64,000 nt of DNA from Ignatzschineria sp. RMDPL8A (GTDB lineage Bacteria > Pseudomonadota > Gammaproteobacteria > Cardiobacteriales > Wohlfahrtiimonadaceae), in NCBI RefSeq assembly GCF_029815055.1, contig NZ_JAPPWA010000001.1:1-64000 (forward strand), in the 5' to 3' direction. This document shows, in pieces, positions 7,906 to 16,353 of this stretch. The position numbers were made by a program, and so were the translations under genes. The notes beneath the pieces are model-generated. The model was not told the origin of the DNA and did no database searches. It saw only the letters and a list, made by a program, of their open reading frames with translations. The stretch's first letter is position 1. Each line of letters starts with the position of its first letter.

Positions 7906-10332
7906 ATGGCGATCGATGACCGCGATCTTATTCCAACCCATCCACAAAGCGACAATCAGGACGCAAACGAGCCGCAAAGTGGAAACCACGAGATCATTAT
8001 CGAAGGGGATACGATCTCGAATATTATCCATGTTTTGCCGCTCAACGAACGCCCATTTTTCCCGCCCCAAGTGGCGCCGCTTGTATTAAATGAGGAACCT
8101 TGGCTTACAACGCTCGATTCCATTATGGATAATCGTACCCGCGTTGTCGGTCTTGTGCTCACGAAAAAACAACCGGGCCCATCCCTCGATCCGGATGATT
8201 TTTACGAATATGGAACGCTCGTGCGCATTCATCACCCCCACCGTGAAGATGGTCGGGTGCAATTTATCGCGCAGGGAATTCAACGGTTTCGCATTAAAAA
8301 ATGGATCTCCACCGAGATTCCGTTTGTAGCGCAAGTAGAATATTTTGATGAAGAAGATAAAAATAGCGAGGAGCTTCGCGCCTACTCAATGGCGGTTGTG
8401 AACGCGCTCAAAGAGCTGCTTCCGCTCAATCCGCTCTTTTCAGAAGAACTCAAACATTTCCTCTCGCGCTTTACCAGCAATGAGCCCTCGCCCCTTGCGG
8501 ATTTTGCCGCGAGCTTAACGACGAGCTCTGCGGAAGATATGCAGGAGATTTTATCGACGGTACCACTCCTTGATCGGATGCAAAAGGTGGTTGCGCTCAT
8601 TCATAAAGAACTTGAAGTGGCGAAACTGCACAACCAGATCCGCGAGCAGGTGGAAGATAAAATCACTGATCAGCAGCGTCAATTTTTCCTCCGCGAACAG
8701 CTTAAAGTGATTCAGCAGGAGCTTGGCATCGCTAAAGATGATAAGACGGCGGATATCGATCAATTTGTCGATCGTCTGCAGGATAAAAATCTTCCCGAGC
8801 ATGCGCAAGAAAAGATTGATGAGGAGCTCGAAAAGCTTCAAGTATTAGAGACGGGCTCGCCTGAATATGCGGTTACGCGCAACTATCTTGACGTGATTAC
8901 CTCGCTCCCCTGGGGCAATGAAAGTGACGATAATTACGATCTTGATCGCGCACAACGCATTCTCGACCGTGAACATTTTGGCCTTAAAGATGTGAAAGAG
9001 CGCATCATCGAAATCCTCGCCGTTGGAAAACGTAAAGAGGAGATTAAAGGATCGATTGTGGTGCTCGTTGGCCCTCCTGGCGTGGGTAAAACCTCCGTCG
9101 GGCGTTCGATTGCTCACAGTTTAAATCGTAAATTTTATCGCTTTAGTTTAGGCGGCGCCCGTGATGAGGCTGAGATCAAAGGCCATCGCCGCACCTACAT
9201 TGGCGCGATGCCCGGTAAAATTATCCAAGCGCTCAAGGAGACCGGTACCGACAATCCCGTCATTATGCTCGATGAGATCGACAAGATGGGCAGTTCCTAC
9301 CAAGGCGATCCCGGCAGTGCGCTGCTCGAAGTGCTCGATCCTGAACAAAATCACGACTTTTTAGATCACTATCTCGATATTCGTTACGATCTATCGAACG
9401 TACTTTTTATCTGTACCGCAAATACGCTCGACTCGATTCCCGCAGCGCTCCTTGACCGTATGGATGTGATCCGTCTCTCGGGCTATATCTTGGAAGAAAA
9501 AGTAAAAATCGCGCGGCAATATCTCTGGCCGAAATTGCTAAAGCGTGCGGGATTTGAAAAGAGTGAACTTCGCATTAGTAATGCGGCGATTAGCAATGTG
9601 ATCGATGGTTATGCCCGCGAAGCCGGTGTGCGTCAGCTTGAAAAACAGCTCGCAAAACTTGTACGAAAAGCGGCGGTTGAATTTGCAAAAGATGAATCCC
9701 TTAAAGCGCTCAGCATTGGCGTGAACGATATTAAAACTCATCTTGGCAATCCCATCTACACCCGTGAAAAACCGCTTGCCGGCGTTGGCGTAGTGACCGG
9801 GCTTGCCTGGACATCGCTCGGCGGCGTCACCCTTAACTTAGAAGCGGCGAAAATTCACGCAAAAACCCGCGGCCTAAAAGTGACCGGGCAACTCGGGAAA
9901 GTGATGCAGGAATCCGCAGAGATCGCGTATAGTTTTGTGATGGCCAATCTCAAGCGTTACGGCGCTGATGAAACCTTCTTCGATGAGACCTTTATCCATC
10001 TTCACGCCCCCGAAGGTGCAACTCCTAAAGATGGCCCAAGCGCGGGAATCACCATGGCATCGAGCTTACTCTCGCTTGCCTTAAATAAACCGGCGAAAAA
10101 TATCGCCATGACCGGAGAAATTACCCTCACCGGGCACGTACTGGAGATTGGTGGCGTTAAAGAGAAGTTGATTGCGGCAAAACGCGTCGGCATTAGTGAA
10201 ATCATCTTCCCGTATGGCAATAAAAAAGATTGTGATGAACTTCCTGATTATCTTAAAGAGGATCTCACACTCCACTTTGTCAAAACCTATGACGATGTAG
10301 CTAAAATCTTATTTGAAGTCACTGCGAAATAA
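7906..10332 (+). CDS. lon: ATP-dependent protease Lon
   Basis: Lon unfolds and degrades damaged and regulatory proteins in the cytoplasm. The 808-residue protein has an N-terminal substrate-binding LON domain (about 40-230), a coiled-coil region, an AAA+ module with Walker A GPPGVGKT at 389-396, and a C-terminal protease domain. The catalytic dyad is Ser712 (in PKDGPSAG) and Lys754 (in GVKEKL). An AAGGAG site precedes the ATG. About 35 extra polar residues precede the usual start of the family. A heat-shock-like promoter lies upstream. It is not next to clpX or hupB as in many relatives. Confidence 0.96.
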   Translation: MAIDDRDLIPTHPQSDNQDANEPQSGNHEIIIEGDTISNIIHVLPLNERPFFPPQVAPLVLNEEPWLTTLDSIMDNRTRVVGLVLTKKQPGPSLDPDDFYEYGTLVRIHHPHREDGRVQFIAQGIQRFRIKKWISTEIPFVAQVEYFDEEDKNSEELRAYSMAVVNALKELLPLNPLFSEELKHFLSRFTSNEPSPLADFAASLTTSSAEDMQEILSTVPLLDRMQKVVALIHKELEVAKLHNQIREQVEDKITDQQRQFFLREQLKVIQQELGIAKDDKTADIDQFVDRLQDKNLPEHAQEKIDEELEKLQVLETGSPEYAVTRNYLDVITSLPWGNESDDNYDLDRAQRILDREHFGLKDVKERIIEILAVGKRKEEIKGSIVVLVGPPGVGKTSVGRSIAHSLNRKFYRFSLGGARDEAEIKGHRRTYIGAMPGKIIQALKETGTDNPVIMLDEIDKMGSSYQGDPGSALLEVLDPEQNHDFLDHYLDIRYDLSNVLFICTANTLDSIPAALLDRMDVIRLSGYILEEKVKIARQYLWPKLLKRAGFEKSELRISNAAISNVIDGYAREAGVRQLEKQLAKLVRKAAVEFAKDESLKALSIGVNDIKTHLGNPIYTREKPLAGVGVVTGLAWTSLGGVTLNLEAAKIHAKTRGLKVTGQLGKVMQESAEIAYSFVMANLKRYGADETFFDETFIHLHAPEGATPKDGPSAGITMASSLLSLALNKPAKNIAMTGEITLTGHVLEIGGVKEKLIAAKRVGISEIIFPYGNKKDCDELPDYLKEDLTLHFVKTYDDVAKILFEVTAK

Positions 10333-10407
10333 TGACCGCTCTCAAACTCGGCTCTTTTTTATAGTGTGTCGCTTTAGATATCTATATAAGAGAGTCTGAG
10401 CCCCTCT

Positions 10408-10457
10408 AAAACCTTCTTCATCGATCGCTGAGCGAAAGATAAAGAAGGTTTTTTATT
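10408..10457 (+). terminator. Terminator after lon
   Basis: Arms AAAACCTTCTT and AAGAAGGTTTT enclose a loop of about 23 bases and are followed by T-rich sequence. Confidence 0.6.
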
Positions 10458-10770
10458 GTTTGTGTCATTTCTACAACATCAAACTCACCGCTCAATGGAA
10501 CCATTTATTCGTTTTAATCTGCATTAAATTTCCTCTATCGACGTAAAGCCACCCTTCAAAACGAGATATTTTCGTAAAAATTACAATCTATTTTTATTTT
10601 TCTACGGATGATTTTAAAAGTGTATCTTTTTTGAAACAACAACCTCAAACACAAGTATTAATGAGCCTTCTCGCAACTATAGTGATCGGTAACAATAAAC
10701 AAAAATGCCCTTTTATCGCTCTCAATCGTATAAAAAGAACCACTATTTGTATTAAAAAAACAAAAAAGAG

Positions 10771-10799
10771 TTGCTTTTTAGATAAAAAAGCGTTTTAAT
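10771..10799 (+). promoter_or_regulatory. Probable porin promoter
   Basis: TTGCTT, 17 bases, TTTAAT in an A/T-rich context. A start at about 10806 would give a leader of about 65 bases before the porin ATG at 10871. Confidence 0.4.
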
Positions 10800-10870
10800 A
10801 GCACCCATAGATAGTTTTCTATCTTTCGATTTGATTAAATTTTATTAACAACTTTTCCATGGAGTTCAAC

Positions 10871-11932
10871 ATGAAAAAAGGTTTATTAGCAGTAGCAGTA
10901 GCTGGTGCACTTACAATGGGTGCAGCACAAGCTGAAACTTCAATCTACGGTTCTATCCGTTATGATTACAACAACATCAAACAAGAAATCGATGCTCCTA
11001 AAGGAGAAGCTAAACGCGTTTCTGATATGCAAGACCAAGGTTCACGTATCGGTATCAAAGGTTCTGAAGATCTAGGTAACGGTTTAGCATTAGTCTTCAA
11101 ATTAGAATTTGGATTCAACGGTATGGAAGGCTTAAGCACTAATAATGGTGACGGCTTTAATAACCGTATCGCAATGATCGGTTTAGCAGGTGACTGGGGT
11201 ACGTTCGCAGTGGGTCGTTTAGACAACCCATTCAAACAAACCATCGTTGACGGTTCAGTAATTGATGACTTCAACAGCACATGGTCAAACTCTTCAGCTA
11301 ATGCAGCGCTTCGATATGCATTTGCTGACCAAAATATCGACCGTGTTGGTAACGCATTAGCATATATTTCACCTGAGTTTTCAGGTTTCTCTGCAAACGC
11401 TGCTTTCATCATCGATGACACCTTAAACTTAGGTACTAAAGAGAAGCCAAATTTTGTAACTAAGAAAGAAAAACATCTTGATATCTGGACTATCAACGCA
11501 CAATACCAACACGAATTAGGTTTCTACGGTAAAGTGGGTTACATCCAAGGTAAACTTGGTGAGCGCGATCAAGAAAATGTAGAGAAATCAAAAGCTTGGG
11601 GTACTCAACTTGGCTATAAACAAGATCAATTTGGTTTAACCGTATCTTACGCTGACTCTAAGAATGGCAATAAAAAAGATAAAGGTTGGGATCTTGGTGG
11701 TTACTTCGCATTTGGTAACGACTACTCAAGCACTATCCGTGCTAACTACGGTCAAAACAAACCAAAAGTTGATGGTCAAGGCGAAAAAACCAAACGTTGG
11801 GCACTTGGTTTCCAACAAGATCTTTCAGAGCGTACACGCGTATGGGTTGAGTACGGTGAAACAAGAGAAAAAGTAGCTGGCGAAACTTTCAAAGACAACG
11901 GTCTTTCAATCGGTATCCGTCACGACTTCTAA
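10871..11932 (+). CDS. Outer-membrane porin
   Basis: This is a general diffusion porin of the Gram-negative (Neisseria/Burkholderia-like) 16-strand family, 353 residues. It has a signal peptide (MKKGLLAVAVAGALTMGAAQA, cleaved before ETS), repeated amphipathic beta strands, the typical GSRIGIKGSEDLG and WGTFAVGRLDNP segments, and a C-terminal phenylalanine recognised by the Bam machinery. The ATG at 10871 has GGAG 6 bases upstream; the ATG at 10859 overlaps that site and would spoil the signal peptide. Codons are strongly biased to GGT, GCA, TTA and AAC compared with neighbours, as expected for a very highly expressed protein. It is a single-gene unit with its own promoter and terminator. Confidence 0.92.
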   Translation: MKKGLLAVAVAGALTMGAAQAETSIYGSIRYDYNNIKQEIDAPKGEAKRVSDMQDQGSRIGIKGSEDLGNGLALVFKLEFGFNGMEGLSTNNGDGFNNRIAMIGLAGDWGTFAVGRLDNPFKQTIVDGSVIDDFNSTWSNSSANAALRYAFADQNIDRVGNALAYISPEFSGFSANAAFIIDDTLNLGTKEKPNFVTKKEKHLDIWTINAQYQHELGFYGKVGYIQGKLGERDQENVEKSKAWGTQLGYKQDQFGLTVSYADSKNGNKKDKGWDLGGYFAFGNDYSSTIRANYGQNKPKVDGQGEKTKRWALGFQQDLSERTRVWVEYGETREKVAGETFKDNGLSIGIRHDF

Positions 11933-11964
11933 TTTAACGCTCTAACGAGTATTAAATTTATGAT

Positions 11965-11993
11965 AAAAAAGCTCGCTTTATGCGAGCTTTTTC
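11965..11993 (+). terminator. Terminator after the porin
   Basis: AAAAAGCTCGC, loop TTTAT, GCGAGCTTTTT: a compact hairpin with a T run. It is a strong intrinsic terminator. Confidence 0.8.
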
Positions 11994-12113
11994 TTTGCCT
12001 TAAAATTTATCTCAAGATTTTAAGGCTTTCTCAATTACGCCTCATCAACTCATTAATCCATAGCACAAATATGATATACTTAATCCGTTCAACCCTAATG
12101 GAAGATAGTAAAA

Positions 12114-13121
12114 ATGAGTGATCTACAACATTATCCAAAAATTGCCGTACTCGGCGCAGGCTCATGGGGAACAGCCCTTGCAATGCACACAGCGCTTGAA
12201 TTCCCCACCATGCTTTGGAGTCACGATGAAGCGCACGCTAAAACCATGATTGAGGAGCGCGCCAACCATCACTATCTTCCTAATATTGCGTTTCCGCCCC
12301 TCTTACAGGCCTCAAGCTCATTTGAAGAGACGGTGCTCGATGCGGATCTTATCTTATTAGCGATTCCCTCTACGGCCTTTACCGAGACGCTCAAACGTTT
12401 ACAGGCGCTTCATTTAGACTCGCTTCCCCCTGTTTTATGCGCCACAAAAGGGATCGACCATGATACCAATGGTTTTTTAAGCGCTACCTTTGCACACCAC
12501 TTCCCGAATGCTGAATATGCCGTGCTTTCGGGCCCAAGCTTTGCCAAAGAAGTGGCGCTCAAACACCCGACCGCAATTGCAATTGCGAGCGATTCAGAAG
12601 CGACAATCGACTTTTTTATTCCCTATTTCCATCACAATACTTTAAGAGTCTATGGTAATAGCGATATTAAAGGCGTTCAGCTCGCTGGAGCGTACAAAAA
12701 CGTCATTGCGATTGCCACCGGTATTTCAGATGGGCTTGGATTTGGTGCAAATGCGCGCGCGGCTCTCATTACTCGCGGGCTTGCGGAGATGTCACGCCTT
12801 GGTGTAGCGCTCGGAGGCGATCTGATTACCTTTATGGGGCTAGCTGGCATGGGGGATCTGGTTCTCACCGCGACGGACAATCAATCCCGTAACCGCCGTT
12901 TTGGTCTACTTTTAGGGGAAGGCATCACCGCGGAAGAGGCATTTATTAAGATTGGGCAAGTGGTCGAAGGTACCAATATTGTGAAAAATATTTACGCCCT
13001 TGGGAAAGAGTATGGCATTGATCTACCGATCGTCAATCAGGTCTACAATATTTTGCATAAAAACGTCCTCCCGATGACCTCCCTAAAAGAGCTGCTTGCC
13101 CGCGAACAAAAATCTGAGTAG
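12114..13121 (+). CDS. gpsA: Glycerol-3-phosphate dehydrogenase [NAD(P)+]
   Basis: GpsA reduces dihydroxyacetone phosphate to sn-glycerol-3-phosphate, the backbone for phospholipids. The 335-residue cytosolic protein begins with a Rossmann dinucleotide motif GAGSWGTALA (about 14-23). It carries the catalytic Lys195 in GAYKNV and the GLGFGANARAALITRG helix, both diagnostic. The length is normal. It stands alone here between the porin and trkH; in many relatives gpsA follows secB, which is not seen. Confidence 0.96.
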   Translation: MSDLQHYPKIAVLGAGSWGTALAMHTALEFPTMLWSHDEAHAKTMIEERANHHYLPNIAFPPLLQASSSFEETVLDADLILLAIPSTAFTETLKRLQALHLDSLPPVLCATKGIDHDTNGFLSATFAHHFPNAEYAVLSGPSFAKEVALKHPTAIAIASDSEATIDFFIPYFHHNTLRVYGNSDIKGVQLAGAYKNVIAIATGISDGLGFGANARAALITRGLAEMSRLGVALGGDLITFMGLAGMGDLVLTATDNQSRNRRFGLLLGEGITAEEAFIKIGQVVEGTNIVKNIYALGKEYGIDLPIVNQVYNILHKNVLPMTSLKELLAREQKSE

Positions 13122-13226
13122 TCTGATCAGCCGCTTTTACCCCAATATGAGGATGCGTAAAGAGGCTGTCGATTCACCGAAAAGAGCGTATAATAATCCT
13201 TTTGTTCTTTGATAGTTAAATCATTT

Positions 13227-14684
13227 ATGCGAAACCAGTTGACCATTATCGGTAAAATCATGGGGATTTTTATCAGTAGTTTTAGTTTTACCTACTTGAT
13301 TCCAGTCCTCATCTCACTTATTTACCGTGACCATCAAGCGCGCTATTTTTTAATCACGTTTGCGATTACGCTCATCTTGGGTTTAAGCCTCTATCTGCCC
13401 TTTCGTAAGGCGAAAGCGCGCCTTAAAACCCGCGATGGTTTTATCATTGTTACCCTCTTCTGGACCGTTTTAAGTATCATTAGCGCCCTGCCACTTCATC
13501 TTTCATCGGCGCTCCAAGTCCCGCTCACGCACGCAATATTTGAGGCAACCTCAGGGTTTACCACAACCGGCGCAACTGTCCTTGTCGGGCTTGATCATCT
13601 GCCTAAATCCATTCTTTGGTATCGCACCCAACTTCACTTTTTTGGCGGGATGGGGATCATCATTTTAGCCGTGGCGATTATGCCTCTTTTAGGCATGGGG
13701 GGCATGGCACTCTTTAAAGCGGAAGCCTCTGGCATGGTCAAAGAGGATAAAATCACCCCTCGAATCGCTCAAACGGCGCGAAGCCTCTGGGCGGTATACC
13801 TCATACTTTTAATTTTATGTGCACTCACTTATCTTATCGGCGGAATGGATCTCTTTGATGCGGTCACACATGCCTTTACCACCATTGCAACGGCAGGCTT
13901 TTCCAATTACGATGCAAGCCTTGGCCATTTTAATAGTAAATTTATCGAGAGCAGCGCGATTCTCTTTATGTTTTTAGGTAGCATCAACTTTACCGTTCAC
14001 ATTCTGGCATTTCGTAAACAAAATATTCGCTACTACCTCAATAATACGGAACTGCGTACCTTTTTCACCATCTGCGTCAGCGCCATTGGAATCATCGGCA
14101 TTACCCTCTATCATCATGGCGTTTTTCATTCATTTTGGGAAGCGCTCCATCAGGCGGCATTTGCGGTGATGGCGATGATTACCACAACCGGTCTTTCCAT
14201 CAGCGCCTTTAGCGAGTGGCCCACCTTTATTCCGCTTCTCATTATCTTTCTATCCTTTATTGGAGGCTGCGCAGGATCAACCGCCGGCGGCATTAAAGTG
14301 ATCCGCATTATTCTATTGACCAAACAAGCACTTCGCGAAATTAAACTCCTCATCCACCCCCATGCAAAACTACCAATCAAGATTAATAATCGCCTCATTC
14401 CGCACAATGTTCTCGGAAGTGTTTGGGCATTTTTGGGGCTCTACGCCTTCTCAACCGGCGTGTTAACCATCATTGTTACAGGCTTTGGATTAAGCCCGCT
14501 CGATGCCTTTTCAGCCGTTGCTGCGTGCTTAAATATCACCGGCCCTGGACTTGGTGAGGTAGCAAATAACTATCAATCGCTTTCCAATGGAACGCTCTCC
14601 ACGCTCATTTTTACCATGCTCTTAGGGCGCCTTGAGATCTTTACCATCTTCGTGCTCTTAATGCCAAGTTTCTGGCGCAATTAG
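13227..14684 (+). CDS. trkH: TrkH-type potassium uptake protein
   Basis: This is the membrane subunit of a Trk/Ktr potassium transporter, about 485 residues. Four pore-loop repeats are visible: TSGFTTTGATVL, TTIATAGFSNYD, TTTGLSISAF and NITGPGLGEV, each with the glycine that forms the selectivity filter. The ATG at 13227 is preferred over the TTG at 13209, since neither has a clear ribosome binding site and the protein then begins like the E. coli protein. The regulatory partner TrkA is not adjacent, which is normal in gammaproteobacteria. Confidence 0.93.
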   Translation: MRNQLTIIGKIMGIFISSFSFTYLIPVLISLIYRDHQARYFLITFAITLILGLSLYLPFRKAKARLKTRDGFIIVTLFWTVLSIISALPLHLSSALQVPLTHAIFEATSGFTTTGATVLVGLDHLPKSILWYRTQLHFFGGMGIIILAVAIMPLLGMGGMALFKAEASGMVKEDKITPRIAQTARSLWAVYLILLILCALTYLIGGMDLFDAVTHAFTTIATAGFSNYDASLGHFNSKFIESSAILFMFLGSINFTVHILAFRKQNIRYYLNNTELRTFFTICVSAIGIIGITLYHHGVFHSFWEALHQAAFAVMAMITTTGLSISAFSEWPTFIPLLIIFLSFIGGCAGSTAGGIKVIRIILLTKQALREIKLLIHPHAKLPIKINNRLIPHNVLGSVWAFLGLYAFSTGVLTIIVTGFGLSPLDAFSAVAACLNITGPGLGEVANNYQSLSNGTLSTLIFTMLLGRLEIFTIFVLLMPSFWRN

Positions 14685-14718
14685 ATCGCCCCCTTTAATA
14701 ATCGGAAGCAAAAAAGAA

Positions 14719-14741
14719 GGCATTAACCCGACGTTAATGCC
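14719..14741 (-). terminator. Terminator of the CpxP-like gene
   Basis: Arms GGCATTAAC and GTTAATGCC flank a 5-base loop. On the minus strand a T-rich run (TTCTTTTTT) follows, so it terminates the gene to its right. It may also slow readthrough from trkH. Confidence 0.65.
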
Positions 14742-14819
14742 CAAATTAGAAGCCGTTGATTTTAGTAAGTCATCGTAATCAACAAACGATGTTGGATTTT
14801 AATGTCTCTTAAAACGTTC

Positions 14820-15497
14820 TTATCTGCGACGTGGCGCTTCATTCATACGAGGACAATCGCCTTGCATCTGTCCGCGCATCTGCATCGACCCATTTTTCTG
14901 ATTCATATTCATGCCCCGCATCGATTGACCATTCATTCGATCAGAGCGATTCATGTTTTTCGCGTAATGGCGACCTTGATGATGTTTCTGCCCTTTCATA
15001 TGATGACGATTATTCCCCATCATATTGGCCTTTTGCCCGCGCTCGCTTTGACGATTCATCTGGCCTGAACTGTTTTTACGTTGCCCGCGATTATCTTGGT
15101 TTAAATTTTGGTTTTGGCGACGATCATTTTGATTGTTATAGCGGGGCGTACGATTGCCCTGCTTATAATCATCATAACGCTGACGCATCCGCTCCATCGC
15201 ATCTTCCTGATTGTCTTTAATGATCTTACGTGCAAGATTTTCATCAAAGGTGTCGCCTTCCATCAATCGCTGCATATCAGCGCTCATACCACGCGCAATG
15301 CGCTGTGGGCGTTCCGCATTTTGCGTCATCATCTGCCCACGTTGTGCTGGTTGATTCATCTGATTAAACCCACGATTCCCCGGTGCATTTTGGTTTTGCC
15401 CTTGAGCGCCCGGCCCCATCCACTGTGCTTGCGCTAAGAGTGAACTGCCCGCCATTAAAAGAATTGCAAGTGATACTTGTTTTCTACCCATCTTCAT
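14820..15497 (-). CDS. CpxP/Spy-like periplasmic protein with Met/His-rich tail
   Basis: This is a secreted protein of 225 residues of very biased composition (Asn, Gln, Arg, Met). A signal peptide covers about 1-25 (LLAQAQ/W). Residues 71-113 resemble the core helix of E. coli CpxP: both have an M-x-RL segment followed by the FDEN block and a long charged helix. The LTPEQ motif that closes CpxP is missing. From about 114 to the end the chain is low-complexity, with a His cluster (HHMKGQKHHQGRHY, 165-178) and many Met residues that could bind metal. A good AGGAG site lies 7 bases before the ATG. It is divergent from a cpxRA pair with CpxR boxes between, exactly the E. coli cpxP layout. CpxP dampens CpxA and acts as a chaperone; this protein's role is inferred. 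Confidence 0.7.
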   Translation of the reverse strand: MKMGRKQVSLAILLMAGSSLLAQAQWMGPGAQGQNQNAPGNRGFNQMNQPAQRGQMMTQNAERPQRIARGMSADMQRLMEGDTFDENLARKIIKDNQEDAMERMRQRYDDYKQGNRTPRYNNQNDRRQNQNLNQDNRGQRKNSSGQMNRQSERGQKANMMGNNRHHMKGQKHHQGRHYAKNMNRSDRMNGQSMRGMNMNQKNGSMQMRGQMQGDCPRMNEAPRRR

Positions 15498-15550
15498 TTG
15501 ATTTCTCCTTTGATCTCAATTGATCTTGACTCTAGTCTATCGTTCGATTC

Positions 15551-15586
15551 GTAAATCAGGGTTATAGGCTTGTAAACTTTGGTAAA
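15551..15586. promoter_or_regulatory. CpxR binding sites (tandem GTAAA half-sites)
   Basis: GTAAA occurs at 15551, 15572 and 15582. The last two form GTAAA-N5-GTAAA, the exact CpxR consensus. A degenerate half-site (GTTAT) at 15561 would make a second box with the first, in phase. The sites lie between the divergent CpxP-like gene and cpxR, so they could control both, as in E. coli. Confidence 0.7.
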
Positions 15587-15637
15587 TCTCCGCTATGCTA
15601 GATAATGAATCGCTATAATTGATCCAGGAGGGAAACT

Positions 15638-16339
15638 ATGACCCATGTACTATTTGTTGATGATGACCTTGAGTTGCAGAGCCTCGTTCAAGAGCTCTTA
15701 ACCATCGAAGGCTTCAAGGTTTCGATTTGCGGGAACGGCGTGGAATGTCTCGATTTTTTAAGCCATACGCTCCCCGATATTATTATCCTTGATGTGATGA
15801 TGCCCAAGAAAAATGGCTGGGATACGCTGAAAGATATTCGCAAAGAATTCCCGAGCCTGCCGGTTCTGATGCTCTCGGCAAAAGGCGATAGCATTGATCG
15901 AATTTTAGGGCTTGAACTTGGCGCCGATGACTATATCTCAAAACCCTTTGATGATCGGGAACTCATTGCCCGGATTCGCGCGCGGATGCGTATTTTAGAA
16001 CAAAATCGCCCAGAAGAGAGTGACGAGGAAGATGAAACCATCATCGAAATTGAGGGTTTAAAACTCAATAATGCCCAATTTAGAGCGACCTTTGAGAGCA
16101 CCAATCTTAATCTCACCAGTACCGAGTTTTCACTTTTATATTATATGGCGCAACACCGCGGGGAGACCGTTAGCCGGGATGAGCTAAGTCGCGAGGTTCT
16201 CGGGAAACGTCACCAAGCCTTCGACCGCGTCATCGATATGCATTTAAGTAATATCCGCAAAAAACTGCCCGATCGCCCGAGTGGCATCGCATGGTTTAAA
16301 ACCGTTCACGGCCAAGGCTATCTCTTTTTAGATAATTAG
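15638..16339 (+). CDS. cpxR: Response regulator, CpxR-like
   Basis: This is an OmpR-family transcription factor of 233 residues. The receiver domain has the acidic pocket at Asp8-10, phospho-acceptor Asp52 (in LDVMMP) and the switch Lys102 (in SKPF). A linker and a winged helix-turn-helix domain (about 130-231) follow. AGGAGGG lies 7 bases before the ATG. It is followed after 14 bases by its kinase gene. The CpxR box in its own promoter and the divergent CpxP-like gene support a Cpx assignment; E. coli CpxR responds to envelope protein misfolding. Confidence 0.85.
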   Translation: MTHVLFVDDDLELQSLVQELLTIEGFKVSICGNGVECLDFLSHTLPDIIILDVMMPKKNGWDTLKDIRKEFPSLPVLMLSAKGDSIDRILGLELGADDYISKPFDDRELIARIRARMRILEQNRPEESDEEDETIIEIEGLKLNNAQFRATFESTNLNLTSTEFSLLYYMAQHRGETVSRDELSREVLGKRHQAFDRVIDMHLSNIRKKLPDRPSGIAWFKTVHGQGYLFLDN

Positions 16340-16353
16340 GAGTTCTCCCTTTC

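Larger units (their letters stand above)
10333..10870. other. Non-coding region between lon and the porin
   Basis: This is about 540 bases without a gene. It holds the lon terminator, a long AT-rich stretch, and a sigma-70 promoter close to the porin (separate entries). Long untranslated leaders that pair with small RNAs are common for porins, but I see no specific sRNA site here. Confidence 0.5.

Noticed and set aside
10966-11496. Long open frame antisense to the porin (176 codons)
   Set aside because: It is a mirror of the strong codon bias of the porin; no ribosome binding site and no protein-like pattern.
14754-14800. Second hairpin after trkH
   Set aside because: Arms are short and imperfect and no T run follows; the terminator at 14719-14741 is sufficient.
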